Shown here: in pieces, positions 42,828-55,114 of the stretch | How positions within the stretch are numbered: the first letter of the stretch is position 1 | Layout of the letters: every line of letters begins with the position of its first letter | Assembly: GCF_004346185.1 (NCBI RefSeq) | Contig: NZ_SMAI01000006.1 | Coordinates: 62,001 to 126,000, forward strand | DNA: 64,000 nt | Direction of reading: 5' to 3' | From: Aquabacter spiritensis | Lineage (GTDB): Bacteria; Pseudomonadota; Alphaproteobacteria; Rhizobiales; Xanthobacteraceae | Notes under the pieces: generated by a model | Database searches by the model: none | Told to the model about the DNA's origin: nothing | What the model saw: only the letters and a program-made list of their open reading frames with translations | Made by a program: the position numbers and the translations under genes

Positions 42828-43292
42828 ATGGCGATCCACGGCACGACCGACCTGTTCACCATCGGCTATGAGGGCACGACTCCCGGCGTCTTCCAGGAGA
42901 ACCTCAGCCGGGCCCAAGTCGACCTTCTCGTCGACGTTCGGGCGGTTGCCGCCTCGCGCCGGCCGGGCTTCTCGAAGGGCGCCCTATCGGCAAGCGTGTC
43001 CGCACACGGCCTCGCTTATGTCCATTTGCGGGCGCTCGGGACACCAAAGGAGGGGCGCCTCGCGGCGCGCTCGGGCGACCATGCCGGGCTGATGCGGATC
43101 TACAACGCCCATCTTGAGACCCCGGCCGCGCGCGAGGCGCTCGACGAGTTGACCGCTCTGGCACGCTGTCGGCGCATCTGCCTCATGTGCTACGAGCACG
43201 ATGTCACCGGCTGCCACCGGCTGCGACTGGCGGAAATCCTGTCCGAGCGGCTCGGAATCACGCCGGACCATCTGGCACCGCAGCCGTTCTGA
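42828..43292 (+). CDS. DUF488 family protein
   Basis: 154 residues. It starts L-F-T-I-G-Y-E-G-T-T-P-G-V-F and has V-D-V-R-A-V-A-A-S-R-R-P-G-F-S-K and C-Y-E-H-D-V-T-G-C-H-R, the DUF488 signature with conserved Asp/Arg and Cys-x-E-x(n)-C-H-R. The function is not established; the motifs resemble a rhodanese- or nuclease-like small enzyme. It starts 5 bp after dctM and is probably co-transcribed. It converges on the molybdenum cofactor fusion gene. Confidence 0.88.
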   Translation: MAIHGTTDLFTIGYEGTTPGVFQENLSRAQVDLLVDVRAVAASRRPGFSKGALSASVSAHGLAYVHLRALGTPKEGRLAARSGDHAGLMRIYNAHLETPAAREALDELTALARCRRICLMCYEHDVTGCHRLRLAEILSERLGITPDHLAPQPF

Positions 43293-43326
43293 CGCGCGGC
43301 CGTTCCGGAGCCATCTCGAAGGCGCT

Positions 43327-44952
43327 TCATTCCTCTCCCGAGGCGGCGCGTGCGGCCGCGAGCGCTGCGGGGGTGTCGACGTCGAGGTGAGTGCCCTCCC
43401 CCGCGACCTCGACTTCGAAGACCGCCTCGGCATGGGCCGCGATCAGCGCGCGGGCGCCGATATCCCCTTCGAGCGCCGACAGGGCAGCGAAGAAGCGGCG
43501 CGACCAGAGCACGGGATTGCCGCGCCGTCCGCCTGCGACCGGGACCACGATCAGGCGCCCCTCCACCGGAGAGAAGGCGGCGATCAGCCGGTCGATCGTC
43601 TCCGCTTCGAGCAGCGGCATGTCGCCGAGCATGACCAGGGCACCGGCCGCTCCCTCGGGCACCGCCGCAATGCCGGCGGCGAGCGAGGTTGCAAGCCCCT
43701 GAGCATAATTGGGATTGGCAATGGGGATGACGTCGAGCCCCCCGAGCGCACGCACGACCTCGGCCCCCTCGTGCCCGGTCACCACGATGACCGGCTCGGC
43801 GCGGCTCGCAAGAGCGGCCTCCGCGACCCGCCGCACCACCGGGCGGCCCCCGATTTCGGCGAGAAGCTTGTTCGGCCCCCCCATGCGCGTGCCGCGACCG
43901 GCGGCGAGTACGACGGCGGCTATCTGCGGCTCGGGCAGGATTTTGGCCGGCGCGGGTTCCTCCTCGCGCGGCTGCGGGCGGGTGACGATCTCGCCGATCA
44001 GGCCGCCGGAGCCCATCCGGGCGATATCCCCCGAGGTCACGGGAATATCGGCCAGCAGGCGTGCCAGGATGAAGTCGAAGCCGTTTTCCTTCGGGCTGCG
44101 GGCGCAGCCGGGGGCGCCGATGACCGGAAGATCGCCGAAAAATCCCAGCATGAGGAGATTTCCGGGATCCACCGGCATGCCGAGCCGCTCGACCCGCCCG
44201 CCCACCGCTTCCAGGGCGGCGGGAATGACGTCGCGACGGTCGGCAATGGCGGATGCACCGAACACGAGAATGAGGTCCGCACCTTCGTCTCGCGCGGCCC
44301 GGAGCGCCGCCTCAAGCGCCCGGCCCTCATGGGGGATCCGCACGTCGGAAGCGACGTGCCCGCCGAGCCTGGCAAGCCTTTCGCCCGTCACGCGAATGGT
44401 TTTCTCCACCACTTTCTCGGCGAGCCCGGAAAGCCGGGTCGAGACGACCGCGATCTTCGTACGGCGAAACGGCTGCACCCGCACCAGCCCCGCCGCCCGC
44501 GCGGCCGCATGGGCGAGCAGCATCTCGGGCACCGCATAGGGAATGATCTTGACCGTCGCCACCAGATCCCCCACGGCGACGGGCCTGAAGGCGGGAAGGG
44601 TCGCAAGCGTGATCGCCTCGTCCACCAGATTGAACGCGTCCACCGCCCCGGCATCGACCATCAGCACACCAGCCGCGGTCGCATGGAGATTGGCGCGGCC
44701 GGTAAACGGGGCGGCGACGCGCGTGCCGGATCCGGAGCAGGCCGCGGCGAGCCGAAATGCGGCCGCGTCCTCGTCAACGTCGCCCGGCTCAAAGAGCGCG
44801 ACTGTGACGTCTTGCGCGCCCGCGGCGGCAAGGGCGTCCAGCTCCTCGGCCCCAAGCCGCGTTCCCTTGCGGACCACGACGCCGTTGGTCTTGACCGAAT
44901 GCGCGGCGATCGCGCCGCACGCCTGTGCGAGCGGAACCGGGCCGAACCTCAC
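43327..44952 (-). CDS. Molybdopterin-binding / MobA-like nucleotidyltransferase fusion
   Basis: 541 residues from GTG 44952, which overlaps the XdhC stop (GTGA). Residues about 1-330 are a MoeA/MogA-like part, with V-A-A-P-F-T-G-R-A-N-L, then D-L-I-L-V-F-G-A-S-A-I-A-D-R-R-D-V-I-P-A and G-M-P-V-D-P-G-N-L-L. Residues about 345-535 are a MobA/MocA-like transferase: A-A-V-V-L-A-A-G-R-G-T-R-M-G-G-P-N-K-L-L, then M-L-G-D-M-P-L-L. It should attach CMP or otherwise finish the molybdopterin cofactor of a xanthine-dehydrogenase-family enzyme. Confidence 0.88.
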   Translation of the reverse strand: MRFGPVPLAQACGAIAAHSVKTNGVVVRKGTRLGAEELDALAAAGAQDVTVALFEPGDVDEDAAAFRLAAACSGSGTRVAAPFTGRANLHATAAGVLMVDAGAVDAFNLVDEAITLATLPAFRPVAVGDLVATVKIIPYAVPEMLLAHAAARAAGLVRVQPFRRTKIAVVSTRLSGLAEKVVEKTIRVTGERLARLGGHVASDVRIPHEGRALEAALRAARDEGADLILVFGASAIADRRDVIPAALEAVGGRVERLGMPVDPGNLLMLGFFGDLPVIGAPGCARSPKENGFDFILARLLADIPVTSGDIARMGSGGLIGEIVTRPQPREEEPAPAKILPEPQIAAVVLAAGRGTRMGGPNKLLAEIGGRPVVRRVAEAALASRAEPVIVVTGHEGAEVVRALGGLDVIPIANPNYAQGLATSLAAGIAAVPEGAAGALVMLGDMPLLEAETIDRLIAAFSPVEGRLIVVPVAGGRRGNPVLWSRRFFAALSALEGDIGARALIAAHAEAVFEVEVAGEGTHLDVDTPAALAAARAASGEE

Positions 44953-45659
44953 GCCGCGGCCTCGGGGCGCACCATCGCCGGCCCGTCTTTGCGAAGAGCG
45001 CCGATCACCTCGGCGAGGATGGCCACGGCGATCTCGCCGGGGCTGACCGCGCCGATATCGAGCCCGATCGGGGCATGGATGCGGTCCAGCGCCGCGGATC
45101 CGAGCCCGCGCGCGGACAACCGCTCCAGCCGCTTGGCATGGGTGCGGCGCGAGCCGAGCGCGCCGACATAGAAGCAGCCTGCATTCAATCCGGCCTCCAG
45201 CGCAGGCTCGTCGATCTTCGGATCGTGTGTCAGCGCAATGAGGGCGGTGAAAGGATCGAGACCAACCTCCGGCAAGGCCTGATCCGGCCATTCCGCGATC
45301 ACCCGCACGTCGGGAAAGCGTTCGGCCGTGGCGAAGGCGGTGCGGGGATCGATGATGACCATGTCATACCCGGCCACCCGCGCCAGCGGCGCCAGAGCTT
45401 GCGAGATATGCACGGCGCCAATCACCGCAAGCCGGGGCGGCGGCACCTCGACGGTGAGGAAGGCGCGGTCCGCGTCTTCGCCCACCGCGCCACTTTTTCC
45501 GGTGCGCAGCGCCTTGCGCAGGTCCGCCGACAAAGGATCGGCGGCCAGGGTCTCGGGCGTCACGAGGCGCTGCGCGCCGGTGGCGAGCTGGGTGACGAGT
45601 ATGGCCGGCCGACGGGCCGCGCGCTCCGCCATCAGGCGGGAAAGGAGATCCAGCCGCAT
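44949..45659 (-). CDS. XdhC/CoxF family protein (C-terminal Rossmann form)
   Basis: 236 residues from ATG 45659. It has the XdhC Rossmann part: R-L-A-V-I-G-A-V-H-I-S-Q-A-L, then Y-D-M-V-I-I-D-P-R, A-L-I-A-L-T-H-D-P-K-I-D-E-P-A-L and Y-V-G-A-L-G-S-R-R-T-H. XdhC binds the molybdenum cofactor, has it sulfurated and hands it to the apoenzyme. It is 4 bp from the small N-domain gene (45664) and overlaps the fusion gene. Confidence 0.9.
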   Translation of the reverse strand: MRLDLLSRLMAERAARRPAILVTQLATGAQRLVTPETLAADPLSADLRKALRTGKSGAVGEDADRAFLTVEVPPPRLAVIGAVHISQALAPLARVAGYDMVIIDPRTAFATAERFPDVRVIAEWPDQALPEVGLDPFTALIALTHDPKIDEPALEAGLNAGCFYVGALGSRRTHAKRLERLSARGLGSAALDRIHAPIGLDIGAVSPGEIAVAILAEVIGALRKDGPAMVRPEAAA

Positions 45660-45663
45660 GGCG

Positions 45664-45987
45664 CTAGTCCACCCGCTCCACATAGACGCGGATCGCTCCG
45701 CCGCATGACAGCCCCACACGCCATGCGGTCTCGTCCGCGACACCGAACTCCAGGATGCGTGGGGTGCCGCTCGCGATCACGTCGGCAGCCTCGCTGACGA
45801 CCTCACCCTCGACGCACCCGCCCGAAACCGAGCCGAGGAAATTGCCCTCCGCATCAATAACGAGATGGCTACCGACCGGGCGGGGCGCGGAACCCCAGGT
45901 TTCGAGCACAGTGGCGAGCGCGACCGCCCGTCCCTCGCGGCGCCAGCGCAGCGCCGCCTCCAATACGTCGTCTTCGGTCGACAGCAT
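45664..45987 (-). CDS. XdhC/CoxI N-terminal domain protein
   Basis: 107 residues from ATG 45987. It is a free-standing XdhC N-domain: L-E-A-A-L-R-W-R-R-E-G-R-A-V-A-L-A-T-V-L, then G-S-A-P-R-P-V-G-S-H-L and S-V-S-G-G-C-V-E-G-E-V, with the conserved Cys. In most XdhC proteins this is the first half; here it is encoded separately, directly before the second half, 4 bp away. Both are needed to build one XdhC-like unit. Confidence 0.9.
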   Translation of the reverse strand: MLSTEDDVLEAALRWRREGRAVALATVLETWGSAPRPVGSHLVIDAEGNFLGSVSGGCVEGEVVSEAADVIASGTPRILEFGVADETAWRVGLSCGGAIRVYVERVD

Positions 45988-46099
45988 GGTCTTCTCCCTG
46001 GTCGGGGCCTGCTTTGCACCAGCGTCCCACCCTCTATATAGGAGCGCGCGCCGGGCCGGGAATTGCCGAAGGTCCGCATCTTTGTCCCGGGAACCCGCA

Positions 46100-47131
46100 A
46101 TGTCCACGCTGCGCACGGCCGACGATCTGATCGCCGCCGGTCTCCTCGACGAGGCCAGCCGCAGCGATGCGGCGCGGGTGGCTGCGCGTTATGCCATCGC
46201 CGTGACGCCGACGCTGGCCGGACGCATGGCACCGGGCGACGCGCTGGCACGCCAGTTCGTGCCGGATCCGGCAGAACTCGAGACCACTTCGCAGGAGAGC
46301 GCCGACCCGATCGGCGATGTCGCGCATTCGCCCGTGCCGGGAATCGTCCACCGCTATCCCGACCGCGCTTTGCTGAAGCTGGTGAGCGTCTGCGCCGTTT
46401 ATTGCCGTTTCTGCTTCCGCCGAGAAATGGTCGGGCCGGGACGGGAGACCGCTTTGTCACCGGACGCGCTGGAGGCCGCCTTCGCCTATCTGGCGGCCCA
46501 TCCGGAGATCTGGGAAGTCATCCTGACCGGAGGCGACCCGCTGATGCTCGCGCCGCGCCGTATGCGCGACGTGCTGGCGCGCCTCGCCGAACTCGGCCAC
46601 GTCCGGATCGCCCGCTTCCACACCCGGATCCCGATCGCTGCGCCGGAGCGGGTCGATGCAGCCATGGTGGAGGCGCTGAAGGTGGAGGGCCTGACCTCCT
46701 ATGTCGTCATCCATGCCAATCATGCAGCCGAACTCGGCCCCGAAGCGCGCATTGCGATCGCCCGGCTCGTGGATGCCGGAATTCCGGTCCTCTCCCAATC
46801 GGTGCTGCTGCGCGGCGTGAACGACACGCCAGAGACGCTCGCCGACCTGTTTCGCGCTTTGGTGGAATGCCGGGTGAAACCCTATTATCTGCACCATCCC
46901 GATTTCGCGCCCGGCACGGCCCATTTCCGGCTCTCGATCACCGAGGGTCAGGACTTGATGCGGGCGTTGCGTGGCCGCCTCTCCGGGCTGTGTCTGCCAA
47001 CCTATGTCCTCGACATTCCCGGCGGCTACGGAAAGGTGCCGCTGACCCCGTCCTCCGTTCAAGACGGCCATGTCATCGACTATTGCGGCGGCGTCCACGC
47101 CTATCCGCCGGAGCCGATAGCGCCTCGATGA
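46100..47131 (+). CDS. Lysine 2,3-aminomutase-like radical SAM enzyme (EpmB/KamA family)
   Basis: 343 residues from ATG 46100. The radical SAM cluster motif C-A-V-Y-C-R-F-C lies at Cys98, Cys102 and Cys105, with E-V-I-L-T-G-G-D-P-L-M and the PLP-binding Lys in G-G-Y-G-K-V-P. Length and motifs suit EpmB, which turns lysine into beta-lysine for elongation factor P; a true KamA is longer, about 410-470. No efp or epmA is nearby. Its last 59 bp overlap the end of coxE on the other strand, and it splits the two maturation cassettes. Confidence 0.88.
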   Translation: MSTLRTADDLIAAGLLDEASRSDAARVAARYAIAVTPTLAGRMAPGDALARQFVPDPAELETTSQESADPIGDVAHSPVPGIVHRYPDRALLKLVSVCAVYCRFCFRREMVGPGRETALSPDALEAAFAYLAAHPEIWEVILTGGDPLMLAPRRMRDVLARLAELGHVRIARFHTRIPIAAPERVDAAMVEALKVEGLTSYVVIHANHAAELGPEARIAIARLVDAGIPVLSQSVLLRGVNDTPETLADLFRALVECRVKPYYLHHPDFAPGTAHFRLSITEGQDLMRALRGRLSGLCLPTYVLDIPGGYGKVPLTPSSVQDGHVIDYCGGVHAYPPEPIAPR

Positions 47132-48290
47132 GCGCTTCCAGGCTGGCGAGATCGTGGACCGGCCGGAATTCATCGACATGCGGGAGGATCGCCTTGACGC
47201 CGCGCGCGCGCGGCTCGAAACCGTCATAACGCAACAACGGGTTGAGCCAGACGAGGCGGCGACAGGACCGTTGCAGTCGGGCGATCTCGGCTTCCAACAC
47301 CGCATCGGGATCGCGCTCCAGCCCGTCGGTGACCAGCAGCACGATCGGCCCCTGCGACAGCACCCGGCGGGACCAATCCTTGTTGAAGGCCCGCAGCGAG
47401 GCGCCGATCCGTGTGCCGCCGGCCCAGTCGGTGACCGCACCGCCCACCGCCTTCAGCGCCGAATCGGGATCGCGCCGCCGCATCAGGCGCGTCACATTGC
47501 TCAGCCGGGTTCCGAACAGGAAGCTGTGGACCCGACGCGTCTCCGACAGAGCATGCAAAAAATGCAGCACCACGCGCGAATAGCCGTCCATCGAGCCGGA
47601 AATGTCGAGCAGCGCCACCACGGGCGGCGGATGGCGGCGCAGCCCCCTCAGGCGCGGAGCGAGGGCTTCCCCGCCGGTCGACAGAGCGGCGCGCATCGTC
47701 GCGCGCAGATCGAAGCGCGGGCCATGCCGTTCGGGCCTGAAGCGGCGCGTGGGAGCGGCATCGTCCGGCATACGCAACTGCGCAATATGCCGCCTCGCCG
47801 CCGCAAGTTCGGCCGCGCTCATCTGGGCGAAATCCCGTGTGCGCAGCGTTTCGGCCAATGACGCGGTGAGGCGCGCATCGAACTCGAGCGTCGACGCCGG
47901 CGCAGCGCTCGGCGTCCCGACACGGGAGAACAGAGCCTCCTGAACCCGCCGGAGCGCCGTCTCGTCTTTGCCCTCCCCACGTGCCGGGGCTGCGGGCGAG
48001 AGCATGGCGATCAGGGCTTCCATCGGCGCTCGGCGGCGGAAGAACAGGCGAAACGCCTGATCGAAGACCTCATGGTCCTCGCGCCGCCGCACAAACACGG
48101 CATGGAGGACCCAATAAACATCCTCCTTCGTTCCCACCCCCGCCGTTTCCAGCGCGGTCACCGCATCGAGCATGTCTCCCGGACCGACGCCGAGACCCGC
48201 GGCGCGCAGACCACGGCCGAAATAGACGATATTGTCGGCGAGCCGGCCCGGTGGCCGCCCGGTCGCCGTGGCGGCATCGGCGGCGGTCAC
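47073..48290 (-). CDS. coxE: CoxE-like VWA-domain protein
   Basis: 405 residues, GTG start at 48290. The N-terminal part is helical, with L-A-D-N-I-V-Y-F-G-R-G-L-R-A-A-G-L-G-V-G; the C-terminal part is a VWA domain with metal-site V-V-A-L-L-D-I-S-G-S-M and later T-D-W-A-G-G-T-R-I-G. CoxE works with the MoxR-type ATPase CoxD to place copper/sulfur in the active site of CO dehydrogenase and related molybdenum hydroxylases. It starts 3 bp after the coxD stop. Confidence 0.9.
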   Translation of the reverse strand: MTAADAATATGRPPGRLADNIVYFGRGLRAAGLGVGPGDMLDAVTALETAGVGTKEDVYWVLHAVFVRRREDHEVFDQAFRLFFRRRAPMEALIAMLSPAAPARGEGKDETALRRVQEALFSRVGTPSAAPASTLEFDARLTASLAETLRTRDFAQMSAAELAAARRHIAQLRMPDDAAPTRRFRPERHGPRFDLRATMRAALSTGGEALAPRLRGLRRHPPPVVALLDISGSMDGYSRVVLHFLHALSETRRVHSFLFGTRLSNVTRLMRRRDPDSALKAVGGAVTDWAGGTRIGASLRAFNKDWSRRVLSQGPIVLLVTDGLERDPDAVLEAEIARLQRSCRRLVWLNPLLRYDGFEPRARGVKAILPHVDEFRPVHDLASLEALIEALSAPADRRGRRRNSR

Positions 48291-48293
48291 GGC

Positions 48294-49208
48294 CTATTCC
48301 GCCGGCACCGAGCGGCGCGCGACCTCGATCAGCCGCTCGATCCGCGGGGCGTCGGTCCGGGCGATGTCGTCCTGGTATTTCAGCAGGACCCCGAGCGTGT
48401 CGCCGACGAGCGCCGGATCGAGCGCGACGGCATCGAGTTCCACAAGGGCCGAGGCCCAGTCCAGAGTTTCGGCCACGCCCGGCACCTTGAACAGGTCCTC
48501 CGCCCGCAGCGCCTGGACGAAGCCCACGATCTGGGCGGAGAGCCGCTCGGGAACGCCCGGCAGGCGCGCGCGCAGAATGGCGAGTTCCCGTTCCGCCGAG
48601 GGATAATCCACCCAATGATAGAGGCAGCGGCGCTTCAGGGCGTCGTGAATCTCGCGGGTGCGGTTCGAGGTGAGGATGATGATGGGCGGCTGCGCCGCCT
48701 TGATCGTGCCGAGCTCGGGAATGGTGATCTGGAAGTCGGCGAGAAGTTCGAGCAGGAAGGCCTCGAAGGCCTCGTCGGTGCGGTCTAATTCGTCCACCAG
48801 CAGGACCGGCGGACCTGCAGCATCCGGGGCAAGCGCCTCGAGAAGCGGTCGGCGAAGAAGATAGCGCTCAGAAAACACGTCGGACGCGATCGTCCCCTTG
48901 TCGCTCTCCCCCGCCGCCTCGGCGAGGCGGATCGCGATCATCTGGGCGGCATAGTTCCATTCATAGGCGGCCGCCGAAAGGTCGAGCCCTTCATAACATT
49001 GCAGACGAATCAGCCGGCGTCCCAGAGCGGCGGCGAGGGTGCGGGCCACCTCGGTCTTGCCGACACCGGCCTCACCTTCCAGCAGCAGCGGCCGGCCCAT
49101 GCGCAAGGCGAGATGGACCACCGTGGCGAGCGCACGGTCGGGGACATAGCCCGCCCCCTCCAGAAGGGCGGTGGTCGCATTGATGGAGGGCGGCGCGGCG
49201 GACGTCAT
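48294..49208 (-). CDS. coxD: CoxD-like MoxR-family AAA+ ATPase
   Basis: 304 residues. Walker A is G-E-A-G-V-G-K-T, Walker B V-L-L-V-D-E-L-D-R-T-D, and Q-C-Y-E-G-L-D-L-S-A-A-A-Y-E-W-N-Y is the CoxD signature. MoxR ATPases act as chaperones that help insert cofactors; CoxD is required for the copper-sulfur-molybdenum site in CO dehydrogenase. It heads a two-gene unit with coxE. No coxS, coxM or coxL is in the window, so the client is encoded elsewhere. Confidence 0.92.
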   Translation of the reverse strand: MTSAAPPSINATTALLEGAGYVPDRALATVVHLALRMGRPLLLEGEAGVGKTEVARTLAAALGRRLIRLQCYEGLDLSAAAYEWNYAAQMIAIRLAEAAGESDKGTIASDVFSERYLLRRPLLEALAPDAAGPPVLLVDELDRTDEAFEAFLLELLADFQITIPELGTIKAAQPPIIILTSNRTREIHDALKRRCLYHWVDYPSAERELAILRARLPGVPERLSAQIVGFVQALRAEDLFKVPGVAETLDWASALVELDAVALDPALVGDTLGVLLKYQDDIARTDAPRIERLIEVARRSVPAE

Positions 49209-49441
49209 GCAGCAAGTCTAGAGCACGTTCGGCCCGGATGGCATCGACATTTGAAGGATCAGACGCCCCTGAGAGCGGGAAGCCATTCTTCCGGTCGATC
49301 AGAGCGCGCAGCTCGTCGCCCCGCAGGCCGCTCTCCTGAGCGCCGGTCCGCTCGGTGCGGGGATGGGGCCGGCGTGGGCGATCGATGGGAGACAAGGAGG
49401 CCGGGAGGCGAACGGATGCTCGCGCCCCGCCCCCCGGAAGG

Positions 49442-49915
49442 TCAGCTCCAGCGGACCTGGACGATTTCAAACGAGCGGGCGCCCTTTGGCGTGACGACTT
49501 CGACCGAAGCGCCCTTCTGCTTGCCGATCAGGGCGCGCGCCACGGGCGAGGAGATCGAGATGCGGCCTTCTTTGGCGTCCGCCTCATTGTCACCGACGAT
49601 CTGCCAGACACGCTCCTCTTCCGTATCCTCGTCGACGAGGGTCACGGTGGCTCCGAATTTCACGACATCGCCTGAAAGCTTCGCGACGTCGATCACCTCG
49701 GCGCGGGACAATTTGTCCTCGAGCTCGGCGATGCGCCCCTCGTTCAGGGACTGCAGCTCCTTGGCCGCGTGATATTCCGCATTCTCGGAGAGATCGCCAT
49801 GGGCGCGCGCTTCGGCGATAGCGGTGATGATCCTCGGGCGCTCCACCTGCTGGCGATGGCGCAACTCGTTCTCGAGGGCGGTGTAGCCGCTCCCCGTCAT
49901 GGGAATCTTTTCCAT
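49442..49915 (-). CDS. greA: Transcription elongation factor GreA
   Basis: 157 residues from ATG 49915. The N-terminal coiled coil starts [18 protein letters not shown], and the tip carries [13 protein letters not shown], whose acidic residues enter the RNA polymerase channel. The C-domain has [10 protein letters not shown]. It restarts stalled polymerase by stimulating RNA cleavage. It follows carB on the same strand by about 195 bp, a common order in this order of bacteria. Confidence 0.96.
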   Translation of the reverse strand: MEKIPMTGSGYTALENELRHRQQVERPRIITAIAEARAHGDLSENAEYHAAKELQSLNEGRIAELEDKLSRAEVIDVAKLSGDVVKFGATVTLVDEDTEEERVWQIVGDNEADAKEGRISISSPVARALIGKQKGASVEVVTPKGARSFEIVQVRWS

Positions 49916-50111
49916 GGGTCCGTCTCGAGACCTCCTGAAACCTCGCCCCGCCCTCATCGGCAGAGGGTCGAGCCGAGGTAAAACTGACAACCGCACACGC
50001 GGGACGATATCCGTCTCGGAATACGGCGCGCACCGCAGCGGCACACCAATAAGCGCCACGCGGGACCCGCGTGCGCGAAACCTCACGACACACGGATCAG
50101 GCGACGAACGC

Positions 50112-53459
<3,348 letters not shown>

Positions 53460-53638
53460 GTCTCGATGGCGCTCGACGGGCGCAAAAAAAGGGCCGCGGG
53501 TCACGCGCCCCTTGGGATGGTGCCGTACCGCAGCGTAGAAAGATCTCCGCCCGGCAAGCTATTGGGCTTCCTTAGACCATATTTGCGCGCGACGGAAGAC
53601 CGCCGTCGCCTCTCTCCAGCCGGACCTGCATTTCGCCG

Positions 53639-54064
53639 ATGGACCTCCTCCCCACCCGCCTCGCCCGTCACGTTCCGCTGTTGGTTCAACTCGGCACTTT
53701 CATCGCCGTCGGTGCGACCGCTTTTGTCGCTCATGTGCTGGTTTTGGGCACATTGGTGGAGACGGATGTGCTCGGTCCGGTCGCCGCATCGATGATCGGC
53801 TTCGTCGTGGGGACCCTCGTCACCTACACGCTGAACAGCCGCTTCACCTTCCGCTCGACCCGGTCCCATGCCGGCGCGATTCCGCGGTACTTTCTCGTGG
53901 CGGGCGTCGCCTTCATCCTGAACGGCGTGCTGATGGACCTGTTCACCCACAGGCTCGGGCTCTTCTACGTGCTCGCTCAGGTCCTCACGAGCGCCTTGGT
54001 TCTGTGCTGGACCTTCAACAGCTATCGGCTTTGGGCATTCGCCGAGCGGCGCCGGGCGGGCTGA
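53639..54064 (+). CDS. GtrA-family membrane protein
   Basis: 141 residues with four membrane helices. The GtrA signature is visible: L-G-T-F-I-A-V-G-A-T-A-F-V-A-H, then Y-T-L-N-S-R-F-T-F-R and the final W-T-F-N-S-Y-R-L-W-A-F. Family members are thought to flip lipid-linked sugars for O-antigen or teichoic-acid decoration. It converges on a methyltransferase gene; no glycosyltransferase is adjacent. Confidence 0.9.
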   Translation: MDLLPTRLARHVPLLVQLGTFIAVGATAFVAHVLVLGTLVETDVLGPVAASMIGFVVGTLVTYTLNSRFTFRSTRSHAGAIPRYFLVAGVAFILNGVLMDLFTHRLGLFYVLAQVLTSALVLCWTFNSYRLWAFAERRRAG

Positions 54065-54071
54065 GGGACGA

Positions 54072-54761
54072 TCAGGCGGGAACCGCCAGGAACGCCATGC
54101 GCCCCTGATTGTGCCCCACATTGGGGCGCGTCCGCTCGGCTTCGAAACCGGCCTGCCGCAAGAGCGCCAGGAAATCGGCCTCGCGATAGGTCGAGAGGCC
54201 GAGTTCGCCGCGCAGTTTTCGATAGGGCGAGACCGCTGTGCGGGCTAGTCCGAGAAGCGCGGCGCCCAGGAATCCGTCGCGTGCGGCAAAGGCGAGCAAC
54301 GCCGCGGCATCCCGCGCTGCGCCGCGGTCGGGAGGAATGATATCGGCCAAAAGCAGCCGACCGCCGGGTGCGAGCAGCCGCCGCCACAGCGACAGCAGCT
54401 CGTCGAGCTGGGGCCTCGTGAGATATTGCAGAAGAGAGTTGGCGACGATCAGGTCGAAGCTGCGATCGGGAAGCGCGGCGACGTCATCGGGCGCGGCGAC
54501 CCGGATCGCCCCATCCTGGGAAAAGCGGTGGCGCAGCTTGTCGCGTACCCCCGGCGCCGCATCACACAGCGTCAATGACCCGCAGGCCTTGGCCAGCGTG
54601 GCGGCCGCGAGCGCCTCGCCGCAGCCATAGTCCAGAACCCGCGCGTCGGGGGTGGGCACCAAGCGGGCGAGGTCGGCGGCGATTCGCGCATAATGGAGCT
54701 GCTTGTGACGGTCGCTCACATAGATCGCGTGAGACCCGTCCCAGAAGGAGATCCAGTCCAT
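54072..54761 (-). CDS. Class I SAM-dependent methyltransferase
   Basis: 229 residues. The SAM-binding motif I is V-L-D-Y-G-C-G-E-A-L, then L-T-L-C-D-A-A-P, D-L-I-V-A-N-S-L-L-Q-Y-L and G-R-L-L-L-A-D-I. The acceptor is unknown; the pattern resembles small-molecule or lipid methyltransferases. The start M-D-W-I-S-F-W-D-G-S-H is aromatic-rich. Single gene, convergent with gtrA. Confidence 0.9.
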   Translation of the reverse strand: MDWISFWDGSHAIYVSDRHKQLHYARIAADLARLVPTPDARVLDYGCGEALAAATLAKACGSLTLCDAAPGVRDKLRHRFSQDGAIRVAAPDDVAALPDRSFDLIVANSLLQYLTRPQLDELLSLWRRLLAPGGRLLLADIIPPDRGAARDAAALLAFAARDGFLGAALLGLARTAVSPYRKLRGELGLSTYREADFLALLRQAGFEAERTRPNVGHNQGRMAFLAVPA

Positions 54762-54798
54762 GCCAGCGATCTCCTGCCGTGCGGCCCGGACGCCCGCC

Positions 54799-55056
54799 TT
54801 AGCGGGCGAAGGCGATGCCCATCTTCACCTGCTCGATCGCTTGATCGATCAGGCCAATGGCGGCATCGCGATGGCCACCTTTGTTGGGCTCTGCCTGCAC
54901 GAGGCTCGCGCGGGCGCCGCGCAACTGCTCCAGAGCGGCATCCATGAAGGGCTGTCCCGCAACCGCGCGGGTGACGAGGGCCTGGCCGCCGATGGCAACC
55001 CCGACACCGAGACCGAATGCGATAGCCAGCTTGGATAGGGACGTCATGCGCGGCAT
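54799..55056 (-). CDS. Small exported or membrane-anchored protein, unknown function
   Basis: 85 residues from ATG 55056, chosen for GGAG seven bases upstream. A hydrophobic segment (about 8-31, including A-I-A-F-G-L-G-V-G-V-A-I-G-G) is a signal peptide or anchor; the rest is a helix with A-L-E-Q-L-R-G-A-R-A-S-L and N-K-G-G-H-R-D-A-A-I-G-L-I-D-Q-A-I. I recognise the A-N/A-D-K-G-G-H-R helical motif from other small periplasmic proteins but no function. It lies between a lipoprotein gene and a methyltransferase gene on the same strand. Confidence 0.7.
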   Translation of the reverse strand: MPRMTSLSKLAIAFGLGVGVAIGGQALVTRAVAGQPFMDAALEQLRGARASLVQAEPNKGGHRDAAIGLIDQAIEQVKMGIAFAR

Positions 55057-55114
55057 GTCACACTCCGTTGCAGAAAGGGATCGAGGCACATATGCGGAAC
55101 GGCCTCCCCTCGCC

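Noticed and set aside
46100-47131. Reading the radical SAM enzyme as a catabolic lysine 2,3-aminomutase
   Set aside because: At 343 residues it is too short and there are no lysine-fermentation genes nearby; the EpmB-like call is preferred.
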